Shown piece by piece: positions 24,879-33,885 of a stretch of DNA of 64,000 bases; within the stretch, counting starts at the first letter, position 1; every line of letters starts with the position of its first letter. A program made the position numbers and the translations under genes. Source of the DNA: Microbacterium sp. 10M-3C3 (GTDB taxonomy: Bacteria > Actinomycetota > Actinomycetes > Actinomycetales > Microbacteriaceae). Under the pieces are notes generated by a model. The model did not search any database. It had not been told where the DNA came from and saw only the letters and a program-made list of their open reading frames with translations. The stretch covers positions 2,666,001-2,730,000 of the forward strand of contig NZ_CP034245.1 in NCBI RefSeq assembly GCF_003931875.1. The letters are read 5' to 3'.

Positions 24879-24897
24879 CGTGTGGTCAGACCACACG
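24879..24897. promoter_or_regulatory. 19-bp palindromic operator at the cyd promoter
   Basis: CGTGTGGTCAGACCACACG is a palindrome with 9-base arms around a central A. It lies 25 bases upstream of the cydA start and just after TAGCGT (24876-24881), a possible -10 box. The TGGTCnGACCA core resembles operators of FadR/LldR-type GntR regulators. A dimeric regulator bound here would block transcription initiation. The regulator is not in the window. Confidence 0.65.
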
Positions 24898-24921
24898 GAT
24901 GGCCCCGCATCGGAGGCGAAC

Positions 24922-26343
24922 ATGGAGTTCCTCGACCCGCTCCTTCTGGCCCGGTGGCAGTTCGGTCTCACGACCCTCTACCACTACCTCTTCGTGCCCC
25001 TGACGCTCGGCATGTCCCTCGTCGTGGCGATCTTCCAGACCGTCTGGTACCGCACCGCGGACGTGAAGTGGCTGCACCTCACGCGCTTCTTCGGGAAGAT
25101 CTTCCTCATCAACTTCGCGATGGGCGTGGTCACCGGCATCGTGCAGGAGTTCCAGTTCGGCATGAACTGGTCGGCGTACTCGCGCTTCGTCGGCGACGTG
25201 TTCGGCGCCCCGCTCGCGTTCGAGGGTCTCCTGGCGTTCTTCCTCGAGGCCACCTTCATCGGGCTGTGGATCTTCGGGTGGGATCGCCTGCCGCGCCTCG
25301 CCCACCTCGCGACGATCTGGATGGTCGTGATCGGCTCGACCCTGTCGGCCTACTTCATCCTCGCCGCGAACGCGTTCATGCAGAACCCCGTCGGCTTCCA
25401 GATGTCCGCCGACGGCACGCGCGCCGAGCTGGTGGACTTCTGGGCGCTGCTGACCAACCGGGTGGCCCTCGCGGCCTTCCCGCACACGATCACGTCGGCG
25501 TGGATGTTCGCGGCGGCCGTCGTCATCGCCGTCGCGGCGTGGCACCTGGCGCGCGGCCGCAACACCGAGACGATGCGCCCGGCGCTGCGCTTCGGCATGT
25601 GGTTCATGATCGTGTCGTTCGTGGGCGTCGCGCTCTCGGGCGATCAGCTCGGCCTGCAGATGGTCGCGACGCAGCCCATGAAGATGGCCGCGGCCGAGGC
25701 GATGTACAACACGTCGTGCGGTGCGGACGCGTCGTTCTCGCTCTTCTCCATCGGCACACCCGACGGCTCGCAGGAGATCTGGTCGCTGCGGGTGCCGTAC
25801 CTGCTGTCGTTCCTCTCCACGCACAGCTTCGACGGCTGCGTCGAGGGCATCAACGATCTTCAGACCCTGTACACCCAGCAGTTCGGCCCCGGCGACTACA
25901 CGCCGATCATCTGGGTCACCTACTGGGCGTTCCGCTGGATGATGGCGCTCGGCGGCGCCGCGGCGGCGCTCTCGGTCGCGGGTCTGTGGATCACACGCAA
26001 GAACTCGCGCATCGCGATGCGTCCGTGGATGTGGCGCGTGCTGGTGTGGTCGGCGCCGCTGCCGCTCCTCGGCAGCCTCGTGGGGTGGGTCTTCACGGAG
26101 ATGGGCCGCCAGCCGTGGATGGTCTTCGGCCTCATGCTCACCGCGGACGGCGTCTCGCCGAGCGTCCCGGCGTGGAACGTGCTGCTCTCCCTCGTCGCCT
26201 TCACCGCGATCTACGCGACCCTCGCGATCGTCGAGGTGGGCCTGCTCATCCGCTACGCGCAGAAGGGTCCCGATCCCCTCCCCGACCCGGATGCGGCGGC
26301 GGAGCCCGACTCCGTCGAGAACACCCCGACGACCGTCTACTAG
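24922..26343 (+). CDS. cydA: Cytochrome bd ubiquinol oxidase subunit I
   Basis: 473-residue subunit that oxidises quinol and reduces oxygen with two haem b and one haem d, without proton pumping. It starts MEFLDPLLLARWQFGLTTLYH, where the His is an axial haem ligand. The conserved blocks GIVQEFQFGMNWSAYSRFVGDVFG, FSMS-like FFLEATFIGLWIFGWDRL, and GRQPWMVFG are present. The quinol (Q) loop is of the short form. The ATG at 24922 has CGGAGG 6 bases upstream. First gene of the cydABDC operon. Confidence 0.97.
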   Translation: MEFLDPLLLARWQFGLTTLYHYLFVPLTLGMSLVVAIFQTVWYRTADVKWLHLTRFFGKIFLINFAMGVVTGIVQEFQFGMNWSAYSRFVGDVFGAPLAFEGLLAFFLEATFIGLWIFGWDRLPRLAHLATIWMVVIGSTLSAYFILAANAFMQNPVGFQMSADGTRAELVDFWALLTNRVALAAFPHTITSAWMFAAAVVIAVAAWHLARGRNTETMRPALRFGMWFMIVSFVGVALSGDQLGLQMVATQPMKMAAAEAMYNTSCGADASFSLFSIGTPDGSQEIWSLRVPYLLSFLSTHSFDGCVEGINDLQTLYTQQFGPGDYTPIIWVTYWAFRWMMALGGAAAALSVAGLWITRKNSRIAMRPWMWRVLVWSAPLPLLGSLVGWVFTEMGRQPWMVFGLMLTADGVSPSVPAWNVLLSLVAFTAIYATLAIVEVGLLIRYAQKGPDPLPDPDAAAEPDSVENTPTTVY

Positions 26344-26352
26344 GAGCCGATC

Positions 26353-27366
26353 ATGGATCTCGCATATCTCTGGTTCTGGATCGTCGGAGCGCTGTTCATC
26401 GGGTACTTCGTGCTCGACGGGTTCGACTTCGGCGTCGGCATGTCGCTGCCCTTCCTCGGCCGCGACGACATCTCGCGACGGCAGATCATCAACACCATCG
26501 GTCCCGTGTGGGACCTCAACGAGACGTGGGTGATCGTCGCGGGGGCGTGCCTGTTCGCCGCGTTCCCGGAGTGGTACGCGACGCTCTTCAGCGGCTTCTA
26601 CCTGCCGCTGCTGCTGATTCTGCTCGCCCTCATCGCGCGAGGGGTGTCCTTCGAGTACCGGCACCAGCGCGACTCCGCGCAGTGGAAGCGCCGCATCGAC
26701 GCCATGATCGTCGTCGGCTCCGCGGTGCCGGCCTTCCTGTGGGGCGTCGCGTTCGCCAACGTCGTCCAGGGCGTGCCGCTGGACGCCGGGCACGAGTTCA
26801 CCGGCACGCTCCTGACCCTGCTCAACCCCTACGCGCTCCTGGGCGGCGCGACGACGCTCCTGCTGTTCTTCGTGCACGGCGTCACCTTCGTCGCGCTGAA
26901 GACCGACGGCCCGGTGCACACGGCCGCCCGTCGCCTCGCGACACGCGCGGGCGTCGTCACGATCGCCGTCGCCGCGCTGTTCGTCGCGTGGACGGTGCTC
27001 GCGCACTTCACCCTGCCCGTCCTCGCCCTCGGCGCGGCCGCGGCGGTGCTCCTCATCGCGTCGGTCGCCGCGAACGCGCGCGACCGCGAGGGATGGGCGT
27101 TCGGGTTCGGAGCGTTCACGATCCTCGCCGCCGTCCTCATGCTGTGGTTCGCGCTCTTCCCGAACGTGATGCCCTCGACGGGCGACCCGGCCGGCACGCT
27201 CACGATCGAGAACGCGTCGAGCACCGACTACACCCTCACGATCATGAGCTGGGCAGCGGTGGTCTTCCTGCCGCTCGTGCTGGCGTACCAGGGCTGGACC
27301 TACTGGGTGTTCCGCAAGCGCGTCACGCGCGCCCGCATCGAGAAGGCCGCGGCGCTCGCGCACTGA
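26353..27366 (+). CDS. cydB: Cytochrome bd ubiquinol oxidase subunit II
   Basis: 337-residue partner of CydA, with about eight membrane helices and no haem. The N-terminal FWIVGALFIGYFVLDGFDFGVGMSLPFLG and GPVWDLNETWVIVAGACLFAAFPEWYA are characteristic. Ribosome site AGGAG is 6 bases upstream of the ATG. Its stop overlaps the cydD start by one base (TGATG), and its spacing from cydA is 9 bases, supporting one transcript. Confidence 0.97.
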   Translation: MDLAYLWFWIVGALFIGYFVLDGFDFGVGMSLPFLGRDDISRRQIINTIGPVWDLNETWVIVAGACLFAAFPEWYATLFSGFYLPLLLILLALIARGVSFEYRHQRDSAQWKRRIDAMIVVGSAVPAFLWGVAFANVVQGVPLDAGHEFTGTLLTLLNPYALLGGATTLLLFFVHGVTFVALKTDGPVHTAARRLATRAGVVTIAVAALFVAWTVLAHFTLPVLALGAAAAVLLIASVAANARDREGWAFGFGAFTILAAVLMLWFALFPNVMPSTGDPAGTLTIENASSTDYTLTIMSWAAVVFLPLVLAYQGWTYWVFRKRVTRARIEKAAALAH

Positions 27367-29003
27367 TGAGACCCGTCGACCCCCGCCTGCTCCGCTACGC
27401 GCGCGCGTCGCGCGGCTTCCTCGCCGCGACGACGGCGATCGCGCTCGCGCAGGCCGGGGTCGTCGTCGGCATCGCGTGGGGGCTCACGACGGCCCTCGTG
27501 GGGGCGATCGGCGGCGCACCCGTCGCGTCGCTCGCCCGGCCGCTGCTCGTGGCGGCGGCGCTCGTGCTCGTGCGCGCCGTGCTCGCGGTGGCCGCCGAAT
27601 ACGCCGCCGCGCGGGGCGGCGCCGCCGCAGCGCGCGAGCTGCGCGACGCCCTCGTCGGCGCGGTCCGCCGCCGCGGGCCGGCGTGGCTGTCCGCGCGGAA
27701 CGCGGCCGCCCTGTCGGTCACGGCCGGGCACGGTCTCGACGCCCTCGAGGGGTACTTCTCGCGCTACCTGCCGCAGTTGGTCGCCACGGTCGTGCTCACC
27801 CCGATCCTCCTCGGCGCGATCGCCCTCGCCGATCCGCTGTCGGCGCTCATCGTCGTCCTGACACTGCCCCTCATCCCCGTCTTCATGGTGCTCATCGGCC
27901 TGGCCACGCGCGCCGTGCAGAAGCGGCAGTACGACACGCTGACGGGCCTGGCCGCGCGCTTCGCCGACACCGTCGAGGGGCTCGGCACCCTGAAGGCCTA
28001 CGGCCGCGACCGCCGCGCCGCCGACGGCATCGGCGCCGTCACGCGCCGCTACGCGCGCGAGACGATGGCGGTGCTGCGCGTGTCGTTCCTCTCGGGCTTC
28101 GCCCTGGAGTTCCTCGCGGCGATCTCGGTCGCGATCGTCGCCGTCACGATCGGCTTCCGCCTCCTCGCGGGCGAGATGGAGCTGCTGCCGGGCCTGTTCG
28201 TCCTGCTGCTCGCACCCGACACGTTCCTGCCGCTGCGGCAGGTGGGTGTGCAGTTCCACGCCGCCGCCGAAGGGGTCGCGGCGACGGAGGACGTCTTCGC
28301 GGTACTCGACGCCGACCGCGCCGACGCGCTCGCCGTGCCGGATGCGGCGGTCGCGGCACCGCGCGGCACCACGCTCACCGCATCGGCTCTGCGCGTGCGA
28401 CGGGGCGCGCAGACACTTCCGCCCGTCGATCTCGTCGTGCGCCCGGGGCGGGTGACGTGGCTGCGCGGCCCGAGCGGCGCGGGCAAGTCGAGCGTCGTCG
28501 CCGCTCTCCTCGGCTTCGCCGTCGTCGCCGACGGCGCGATCCGCGTCGACGGCCGCGCCGTGCCCGACATTCGGGCGTCGGCCGCGTGGGCGGGGCAGAC
28601 GCCGGGGCTCGTCGCCGGCACGGTCGCCGAGAACGTCGCTCTGGGCGCGGCGGAGCCCGACGCCGCTCTGGTGGCGCGGTGCCTCGCGGATGCGGCGGCC
28701 GACGAGCTCGACCCCGAGCTCGCGCTGGGGCCGCGCGGCACGGGGCTCTCGGGCGGTCAGGCGCAGCGCGTCGCGGTCGCCCGGGCGCTCTACCGGCTGC
28801 GCGAGCGCGCGCTGCCCTTCCTCGTGCTGGACGAACCGACCAGCGCGCTGGACCCCGGTACCGAGGACACGCTGTGGCGCCGCATCCGGCGCGCCGCCGA
28901 CGACGGCGCCGGCGTGCTGCTCGTCTCGCACCGCGAGAGCGCCGCCGCGATCGCCGACGACGTCGTCAGCCTCGCGGCACAGCCCGTGGGGGGTGCCGCG
29001 TGA
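27366..29003 (+). CDS. cydD: Cytochrome bd assembly exporter subunit CydD
   Basis: 545-residue half-ABC transporter for thiols (glutathione/cysteine) or haem needed to assemble cytochrome bd. Six membrane helices come first, then the ATPase with Walker A GPSGAGKSS, signature LSGGQAQRVAVARAL and Walker B FLVLDEPTSALDP. The ATG shares its A with the cydB stop (TGATG). A four-base overlap (GTGA) with cydC follows, so translation is coupled and the two proteins form a heterodimer. Confidence 0.95.
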   Translation: MRPVDPRLLRYARASRGFLAATTAIALAQAGVVVGIAWGLTTALVGAIGGAPVASLARPLLVAAALVLVRAVLAVAAEYAAARGGAAAARELRDALVGAVRRRGPAWLSARNAAALSVTAGHGLDALEGYFSRYLPQLVATVVLTPILLGAIALADPLSALIVVLTLPLIPVFMVLIGLATRAVQKRQYDTLTGLAARFADTVEGLGTLKAYGRDRRAADGIGAVTRRYARETMAVLRVSFLSGFALEFLAAISVAIVAVTIGFRLLAGEMELLPGLFVLLLAPDTFLPLRQVGVQFHAAAEGVAATEDVFAVLDADRADALAVPDAAVAAPRGTTLTASALRVRRGAQTLPPVDLVVRPGRVTWLRGPSGAGKSSVVAALLGFAVVADGAIRVDGRAVPDIRASAAWAGQTPGLVAGTVAENVALGAAEPDAALVARCLADAAADELDPELALGPRGTGLSGGQAQRVAVARALYRLRERALPFLVLDEPTSALDPGTEDTLWRRIRRAADDGAGVLLVSHRESAAAIADDVVSLAAQPVGGAA

Positions 29004-30694
29004 ACCCGCGCACCCGGGCGGTCCTTCGTGCAGCCCAGCCGGGCGCGCGCACCTTCGCGCCGGCGGTCCTGGCCGGGGTCGGCACGGCCGGCAGCGCCAT
29101 CGCGCTCCTCGCGGCGAGCGCGTGGCTCATCGCGCGGGCCGCCGAGCAGCCGGCTCTGCTGTACCTGTCCGCGGCGGTCGTCGCCGTCCGCGCCTTCGCG
29201 CTCGGCCGCGGCGTGTTCCGCTACCTCGAACGCCTCGCGGGGCACCGCGCGGCGCTCGCGCGGCTCGCCGACGTGCGCTCGGATCTCGTGCGCACGCTCG
29301 TCCCGCTCGCGCCCGACGGGCTCGGCGGTGCGCGCCGGGGCGACCTCCTGGCCCGGCTCGTCGACGACGTCGACGACCTGCAGCATCTGCCGCTGCGCGT
29401 CGTGCAGCCGCTCGCGGTCGCCGTGCTCGCCGCCGCCGGCAGCGTCGTCTTCGCGGCGCTCGTGTCGCCGGCCGCGGCCGCCGTGCTGGCGGCGTGCCTC
29501 GTGGCGGCGTTCGCGTGCGCGGTGGGGGTTGGCTGGGCGCTCGGGGCGCGCGCCGAGCGCGGCATCGCGCCGCTGCGCGCGCGGCTGGCCGACGCCGTTT
29601 CGGACCTCATGACGAATCTCGACGTGCTCACCGCCTTCGATGCGGCGGATGCGGCGCAGCAGCGCGTGCGCGAGGCCGATGCGCACCTGCGACGCGCGGT
29701 GGTGCGTCGCGGCGTCGCGCAGGGCGCGACATCGGCCGTCGTGACCCTCGCCGCCGGCACCGCATCGCTGCTCACCCTCGTGGCGGCCGCGCCGGCCGTG
29801 GCCGACGGCACGCTGTCAGGTCCGGCCCTGGCCGTGGTCGTGCTGCTGCCGCTCGCGGTGTTCGAGGTGTTCGGCCCCGTGCCGCTCGCGCTCGCGTCGT
29901 GGCGTCAGGTGCGCGCCGCCGCCGAGCGCATCGCCGAGACCGTGCCCGCGACGGCGCCCTCCGGCGTGCCGGCGCACGAGCCGACGGCGCGCGGCATCAC
30001 GCCCGCGCTCCGCGCCGGCATCGCACTCCGCGGCCTCGGTGCGCGGTGGCCGGGCGGCGAGGACGGCGCTGCCGACACCGGCGCGCTCCGCGACCTCGAC
30101 CTGGAGATCGCGCCGGGCGAACGGGTGCTCGTGACCGGCCCGAGCGGGGCCGGCAAGACCACGCTCGCCCACGCGCTGGTGCGCTTCCTCGACTACACCG
30201 GCTCGTACACGATCGGCGGCGTCGAGGCCCGCGACCTCGCCGGCGACGACATCCGCCTCCTTGTCGGCCTGTGCGAGCAGCAGCCCTACCTGTTCGACGA
30301 GACCGTGCGCCAGAACCTGCTCTTCGCGCGCGACACGGCCACGGATGCCGACCTCTGGCGCGTGCTCGAGCGCGTCGGCCTCGCGGCGTGGGTGCGGCAG
30401 CGCGGCGGGCTCGACACCCCCGTCGGCGATCGTGGCGCGCTCGTCTCCGGGGGGCAGGCGCAGCGTCTCTCGCTCGCGCGGGCGCTCCTGCGCGACTTCC
30501 CCGTGCTCGTCCTCGACGAGCCGACGGCCGGCGTCGACCCCGCCGCATCCGACGCACTGCTGCGCGATCTGCTCAGCGCGTCGGGCTCCGGGCGCACCGT
30601 CGTGCTCATCTCGCACGTCGCGGTGCCCGACGGCCTCGTCGACCGCGTCGTGCGCCTGCGCGAGGGGCGACAGGTCAGTCCGGCGGCCGAGTGA
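29000..30694 (+). CDS. cydC: Cytochrome bd assembly exporter subunit CydC
   Basis: 564-residue half-ABC transporter and partner of CydD. The transmembrane domain starts TRAVLRAAQPGARTFAPAVL. The ATPase has Walker A GPSGAGKTT, signature VSGGQAQRLSLARAL and Walker B VLVLDEPTAGVDP. It starts at a GTG overlapping the cydD stop. Its end overlaps the convergent GNAT gene by 20 bases. It closes the cydABDC operon. Confidence 0.95.
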   Translation: MNPRTRAVLRAAQPGARTFAPAVLAGVGTAGSAIALLAASAWLIARAAEQPALLYLSAAVVAVRAFALGRGVFRYLERLAGHRAALARLADVRSDLVRTLVPLAPDGLGGARRGDLLARLVDDVDDLQHLPLRVVQPLAVAVLAAAGSVVFAALVSPAAAAVLAACLVAAFACAVGVGWALGARAERGIAPLRARLADAVSDLMTNLDVLTAFDAADAAQQRVREADAHLRRAVVRRGVAQGATSAVVTLAAGTASLLTLVAAAPAVADGTLSGPALAVVVLLPLAVFEVFGPVPLALASWRQVRAAAERIAETVPATAPSGVPAHEPTARGITPALRAGIALRGLGARWPGGEDGAADTGALRDLDLEIAPGERVLVTGPSGAGKTTLAHALVRFLDYTGSYTIGGVEARDLAGDDIRLLVGLCEQQPYLFDETVRQNLLFARDTATDADLWRVLERVGLAAWVRQRGGLDTPVGDRGALVSGGQAQRLSLARALLRDFPVLVLDEPTAGVDPAASDALLRDLLSASGSGRTVVLISHVAVPDGLVDRVVRLREGRQVSPAAE

Positions 30695-31283
30695 GATCGA
30701 TCGCGAAGGCCCGCACGTCGGGCGGGCCCGGCAGGGGCGTGAAGCCGAGCCGCGTGTAGAACGCCGCGGCACCGGCGTTCTCGGCCGAGGCCACGAGGTG
30801 CAGGCCCGTCACGCCGCGTGCCCGCAGCGTGTCGAGCAGCCGGGCGACGAGCGCGCGCCCCCACCCCTGCCCCTGCGCCGCGGGGAGCAGGTCGATGTGC
30901 AGGTGCGCGGGGTACTGACGCGCGTACTGCTCGAGCCCGGGCCCGCGCGCGTCGGCGTAGGCGAGGAGGCGCCCCTGCCGCGGACCGGCCGTGACCCGCG
31001 CCCGCTCGGCGCGGACCGTCGGCCACCACTCGTCGCGGAACCACTCCTCGAACGCGTCGGTGTCGTCGGTCGCCACGACGTAGCCGATGACCCCGCCGTC
31101 GTCCCCCGCCACGACGAAGGCGAGATCGGGATGCCGCGTGACGTAGGGGAGGGCGAACACGAGAGCCCACAGCCCGTCGTCCTCGAGCAGGCCCGTCGCA
31201 TCCGCGCCGGCGTCGGCGGTGCGCAGGCACACCGCCGCGACGCCGTCCTCGTCGCCGGGGCGGAAGGGGCGGAGGGCGATCAC
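30675..31283 (-). CDS. GNAT-family N-acetyltransferase
   Basis: 202 residues. The acetyl-CoA-binding region is clear (LLPAAQGQGWGRALVARLLDTLRARGVTGLHL, with the Q-x-x-G-x-G/A loop) and is followed by ENAGAAAFYTRLGFTPL. The N-terminal strand is FRPGDEDGVAAVCLRTADAG. The GTG start overlaps the modC stop by four bases (GTGA), so it is the last gene of the mod unit. The acetylated substrate is unknown. Confidence 0.87.
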   Translation of the reverse strand: MIALRPFRPGDEDGVAAVCLRTADAGADATGLLEDDGLWALVFALPYVTRHPDLAFVVAGDDGGVIGYVVATDDTDAFEEWFRDEWWPTVRAERARVTAGPRQGRLLAYADARGPGLEQYARQYPAHLHIDLLPAAQGQGWGRALVARLLDTLRARGVTGLHLVASAENAGAAAFYTRLGFTPLPGPPDVRAFAIDLTRPPD

Positions 31284-32344
31284 GACACGAGCGTAGCGAC
31301 GAACCGCACGCACTCCGGCGGCACCGTCAGGCTCACCCCGTCCCCCGGGTGCAGGCCCGCGGCCGACGCGGCCTCGAGGTCGACGGCGCATCCGCCCGCC
31401 CACACACGCACGCCGGCGGGCGTCGGCTCGAGGCGCGAGACGGTCGTGCGCCACGCGCCGTCGGCTCCGCCGACGCGCACGTCGGCGGGGCGGAACACCG
31501 CCGCGATCCCGGCGCCCTCGGGCACGGCGAGCGCGCGCGAGGCCGGATCGGCGCTCGCGAGCGTCAGCCCGGCAGCGTCGCCGATGCCGTGGAAGAGTCC
31601 GCCGGCGGCTCGGCCGAGGAGGCGGTTCAGGCCCGCGATCGCCGCCACGAACGCGGTGGCGGGTGCGGCGAACACCTCGCGCACGGCGCCCTGCTGCGTG
31701 ATGGCGCCGGCTTCGAGGACGACCAGCCGGTCGGCGAGCGCCGCGGCATCGACGGCGTCGTGAGTCACTGCGATCGTGGTCGTGCCGGCCAGCTGCTCGC
31801 GCAGCATCGTGCGGATGCCCGCGGCCGTGGCGGGATCGAGCGCGACGAGCGGCTCGTCGAGCAGCACCGCGCGCGGCGCGGCGGCGAGCGCCCGGGCGAC
31901 GGCGACGCGCTGCTGCTCGCCGCCGGAGAGCTCGCGCGGGCGGCGGGCGGACGTGCCCGGGAGGCCGACGCGCTCGAGCCATTCGGCCGCCAGCGCACGG
32001 GCCTGCGCGCGCGACGCGCCCGATGCGCGTGGGCCGAACGCGACGTTCTCGCCCGCGCTCAGGTGCGGGAACAGCCGTGCATCCTGACCGAGCAGCACGA
32101 CGCCCCGCCGCATGGCCGGCACATGCCGGCGGACGCCGTCGCCGGCGCGCTCGACCACGCGGTCGCCGATCGCGATCTCGCCGCGGTCGATCGGGACGAA
32201 GCCGGCGATCGCTCCGACGAGCGTCGACTTCCCCGCACCGCTGGGCCCCATGACAGCGACCGTCTCCCCCGGCGCCGCATGGATCGCGACGTCGACGGCG
32301 AAGTGGGCGCGCTGGACGGCGACGTGCGCGCGGACGCCGCTCAC
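31280..32344 (-). CDS. modC: Molybdate ABC transporter ATP-binding protein
   Basis: 354-residue ATPase that powers ModB. Walker A is GPSGAGKST, the signature is LSGGEQQRVAVARAL, and Walker B is AVLLDEPLVALDP followed by the H-loop in AVTHDAVDAAALADRL. A C-terminal TOBE/Mop-like domain (GIAAVFRPADVRVGG, WRTTVSRLEPTPAGV) is typical of molybdate ATPases. The GTG start at 32344 overlaps the modB stop (GTGA). It is in a coupled modA-modB-modC-GNAT unit. Confidence 0.93.
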   Translation of the reverse strand: MSGVRAHVAVQRAHFAVDVAIHAAPGETVAVMGPSGAGKSTLVGAIAGFVPIDRGEIAIGDRVVERAGDGVRRHVPAMRRGVVLLGQDARLFPHLSAGENVAFGPRASGASRAQARALAAEWLERVGLPGTSARRPRELSGGEQQRVAVARALAAAPRAVLLDEPLVALDPATAAGIRTMLREQLAGTTTIAVTHDAVDAAALADRLVVLEAGAITQQGAVREVFAAPATAFVAAIAGLNRLLGRAAGGLFHGIGDAAGLTLASADPASRALAVPEGAGIAAVFRPADVRVGGADGAWRTTVSRLEPTPAGVRVWAGGCAVDLEAASAAGLHPGDGVSLTVPPECVRFVATLVS

Positions 32345-33132
32345 GCGGCCGCCCCCGGCCGCCATCCGCGCACGAGGAGAAGCACGGCCACGGCGGTGAC
32401 GAGGAGGAGCAGCGACAGTGCGACGGCGGTTCCCTGCGTCACGCCGGCGCCGTTGAACGCGGTGTAGATCGCCAGCGGCATCGTGCGCGTCGTGCCCGGC
32501 GCATTCCCCGCGAACAGCGCGGTCGCCCCGAACTCGCCGATCGCCCGCGCGAAGCACAGCACGACGCCCGCGACGATGCCGGGGGCGGCCAGCGGCAGCG
32601 TGATGCGGCGCAGGATCGTGCCGCGACCGGCGCCGAGGGCGGCCGCCGAGCGCTCGTGGTCGACGCCCGCCGCCCGGACGGCTCCCTCGACGGCGAGCAC
32701 GAGGAAGGGGAGCGCGACGAAGCTCTGCGCGACGACCACGGCCGCCGTCGTGAACGGCAGCCCCGAGGCGCCCAGCCATCCGGTGCGTCCGAACAGGTAG
32801 AGCAGGGCGACGCCGCCCACCATCGGGGGCAGCACGAGCGGCACCGTGACGACCGCCCGCAGGAAGGCGGCTGTCCGCGGCCCCGACCGGGCGATCACGA
32901 GGGCGAGCGGCACGCCCAGCACGATGCACACGCCGGTCGCCGCGATCCCCGTCCGCAGCGACAGCGCGAGCGCGCCGAGGGCCGCGGGCGAGGTGACATC
33001 GGCGACGAAGGTCGCCCACGACACCCGCGCGACGAGAGCGACGAGCGGCACGACGAGGAACGCCACCGCGAGGACGGCCGGGATCGCGAGCCATCGGGGC
33101 GCGTAGCCCGCCCGCCGCCGGTGCGCGCTCAC
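32341..33132 (-). CDS. modB: Molybdate ABC transporter permease
   Basis: 263-residue permease with about six helices. The ATPase-contact loop (EAA motif) EGAVRAAGVDHERSAAALGAGRGTILRRITLPLAAPGI is clear, and GEFGATALFAGN is typical of ModB. The GTG start overlaps the modA stop by four bases. Four-base overlaps on both sides show tight translational coupling. Confidence 0.95.
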   Translation of the reverse strand: MSAHRRRAGYAPRWLAIPAVLAVAFLVVPLVALVARVSWATFVADVTSPAALGALALSLRTGIAATGVCIVLGVPLALVIARSGPRTAAFLRAVVTVPLVLPPMVGGVALLYLFGRTGWLGASGLPFTTAAVVVAQSFVALPFLVLAVEGAVRAAGVDHERSAAALGAGRGTILRRITLPLAAPGIVAGVVLCFARAIGEFGATALFAGNAPGTTRTMPLAIYTAFNGAGVTQGTAVALSLLLLVTAVAVLLLVRGWRPGAAA

Positions 33133-33884
33133 GGCGCGCCGAAACCCGCGGCGTCCAGCACCGTCCGCCCGACGTCGGAGCGGACGAACGCGACGAACGC
33201 CGCCGCTGCGGCGGGGTTGGCCGCCTCCCGGAGGGCGGCGATCGGGTAGCGGTTGACGACGTCGGCGGCACCGGCCGGCACGATCGCCTCGACATCGGCG
33301 TTCGCCTTCGTGTCGGTCGCGTACACCAGGCCCGCGTCCGCCTCGCCGGCCGCCACCTTCGCGAGCACGGCGGTGACGTTCTGCTCCTCGCTGACCGGGG
33401 TCACCTTGACGCCCGCGGCCGACAGCAGGCGCTGGGACGCCGCGCCGCACGGCACCTGCGGCGCGCACAGCACGACGCGGCGGCCGGGCAGGTCGGCGAG
33501 CGACCGGATGCCGGCGGGGTCTGCCGCGGGGACGGCGATCACGAGCGTGTTGGTGGCGAAGACGACGGGATCCTCCACGGCGTCGGCGACCTCGGTCATC
33601 GTCGCCTCGTCCGCCGACGCGAAGACGTCCGCCGGCGCGCCCGCGGCGATCTGCGTCGCAAGGGTTGCCGAGCCGTCGTACACCGGCACGACCTCGGCCC
33701 CCGGGTGCGCAGCCTCGAACTCCTCCGCGATCGAGTCGAACGCCCGCTGAAGCGACGCCGCGGCGTACACCCGCAGCGTGCCGGAGATGCCGTCCGACGC
33801 AGCGGGCGTCGGTGCCGCCGACGTGCAGCCGGCCAGGGCCAGCGCGGCGGCGAGCAGGCCGCCCAGGATCCGGGCCCGCCGCAT
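33129..33884 (-). CDS. modA: Molybdate-binding lipoprotein
   Basis: 251-residue extracellular binding protein with a lipobox ending LALAGC (Cys at 20). Mature-domain motifs are YAAASLQRAFDSIAEEFEAAHPGAEVVPVYDGSATLATQIAAGAPADVFASAD, then GDAGLVYATD-like EADAGLVYATDTKAN. These give the oxyanion-binding fold shared with tungstate proteins. It is separated from the HTH-TOBE gene by one base. Molybdate as substrate is supported by the adjoining cofactor genes. Confidence 0.94.
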   Translation of the reverse strand: MRRARILGGLLAAALALAGCTSAAPTPAASDGISGTLRVYAAASLQRAFDSIAEEFEAAHPGAEVVPVYDGSATLATQIAAGAPADVFASADEATMTEVADAVEDPVVFATNTLVIAVPAADPAGIRSLADLPGRRVVLCAPQVPCGAASQRLLSAAGVKVTPVSEEQNVTAVLAKVAAGEADAGLVYATDTKANADVEAIVPAGAADVVNRYPIAALREAANPAAAAAFVAFVRSDVGRTVLDAAGFGAP

Positions 33885-33885
33885 G

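Noticed and set aside
24886..27363. Long minus-strand open frame (over 800 codons) opposite cydA and cydB
   Set aside because: High GC leaves few stop codons; the protein is charge-biased and without any family motif, whereas cydA and cydB fit perfectly on the plus strand.
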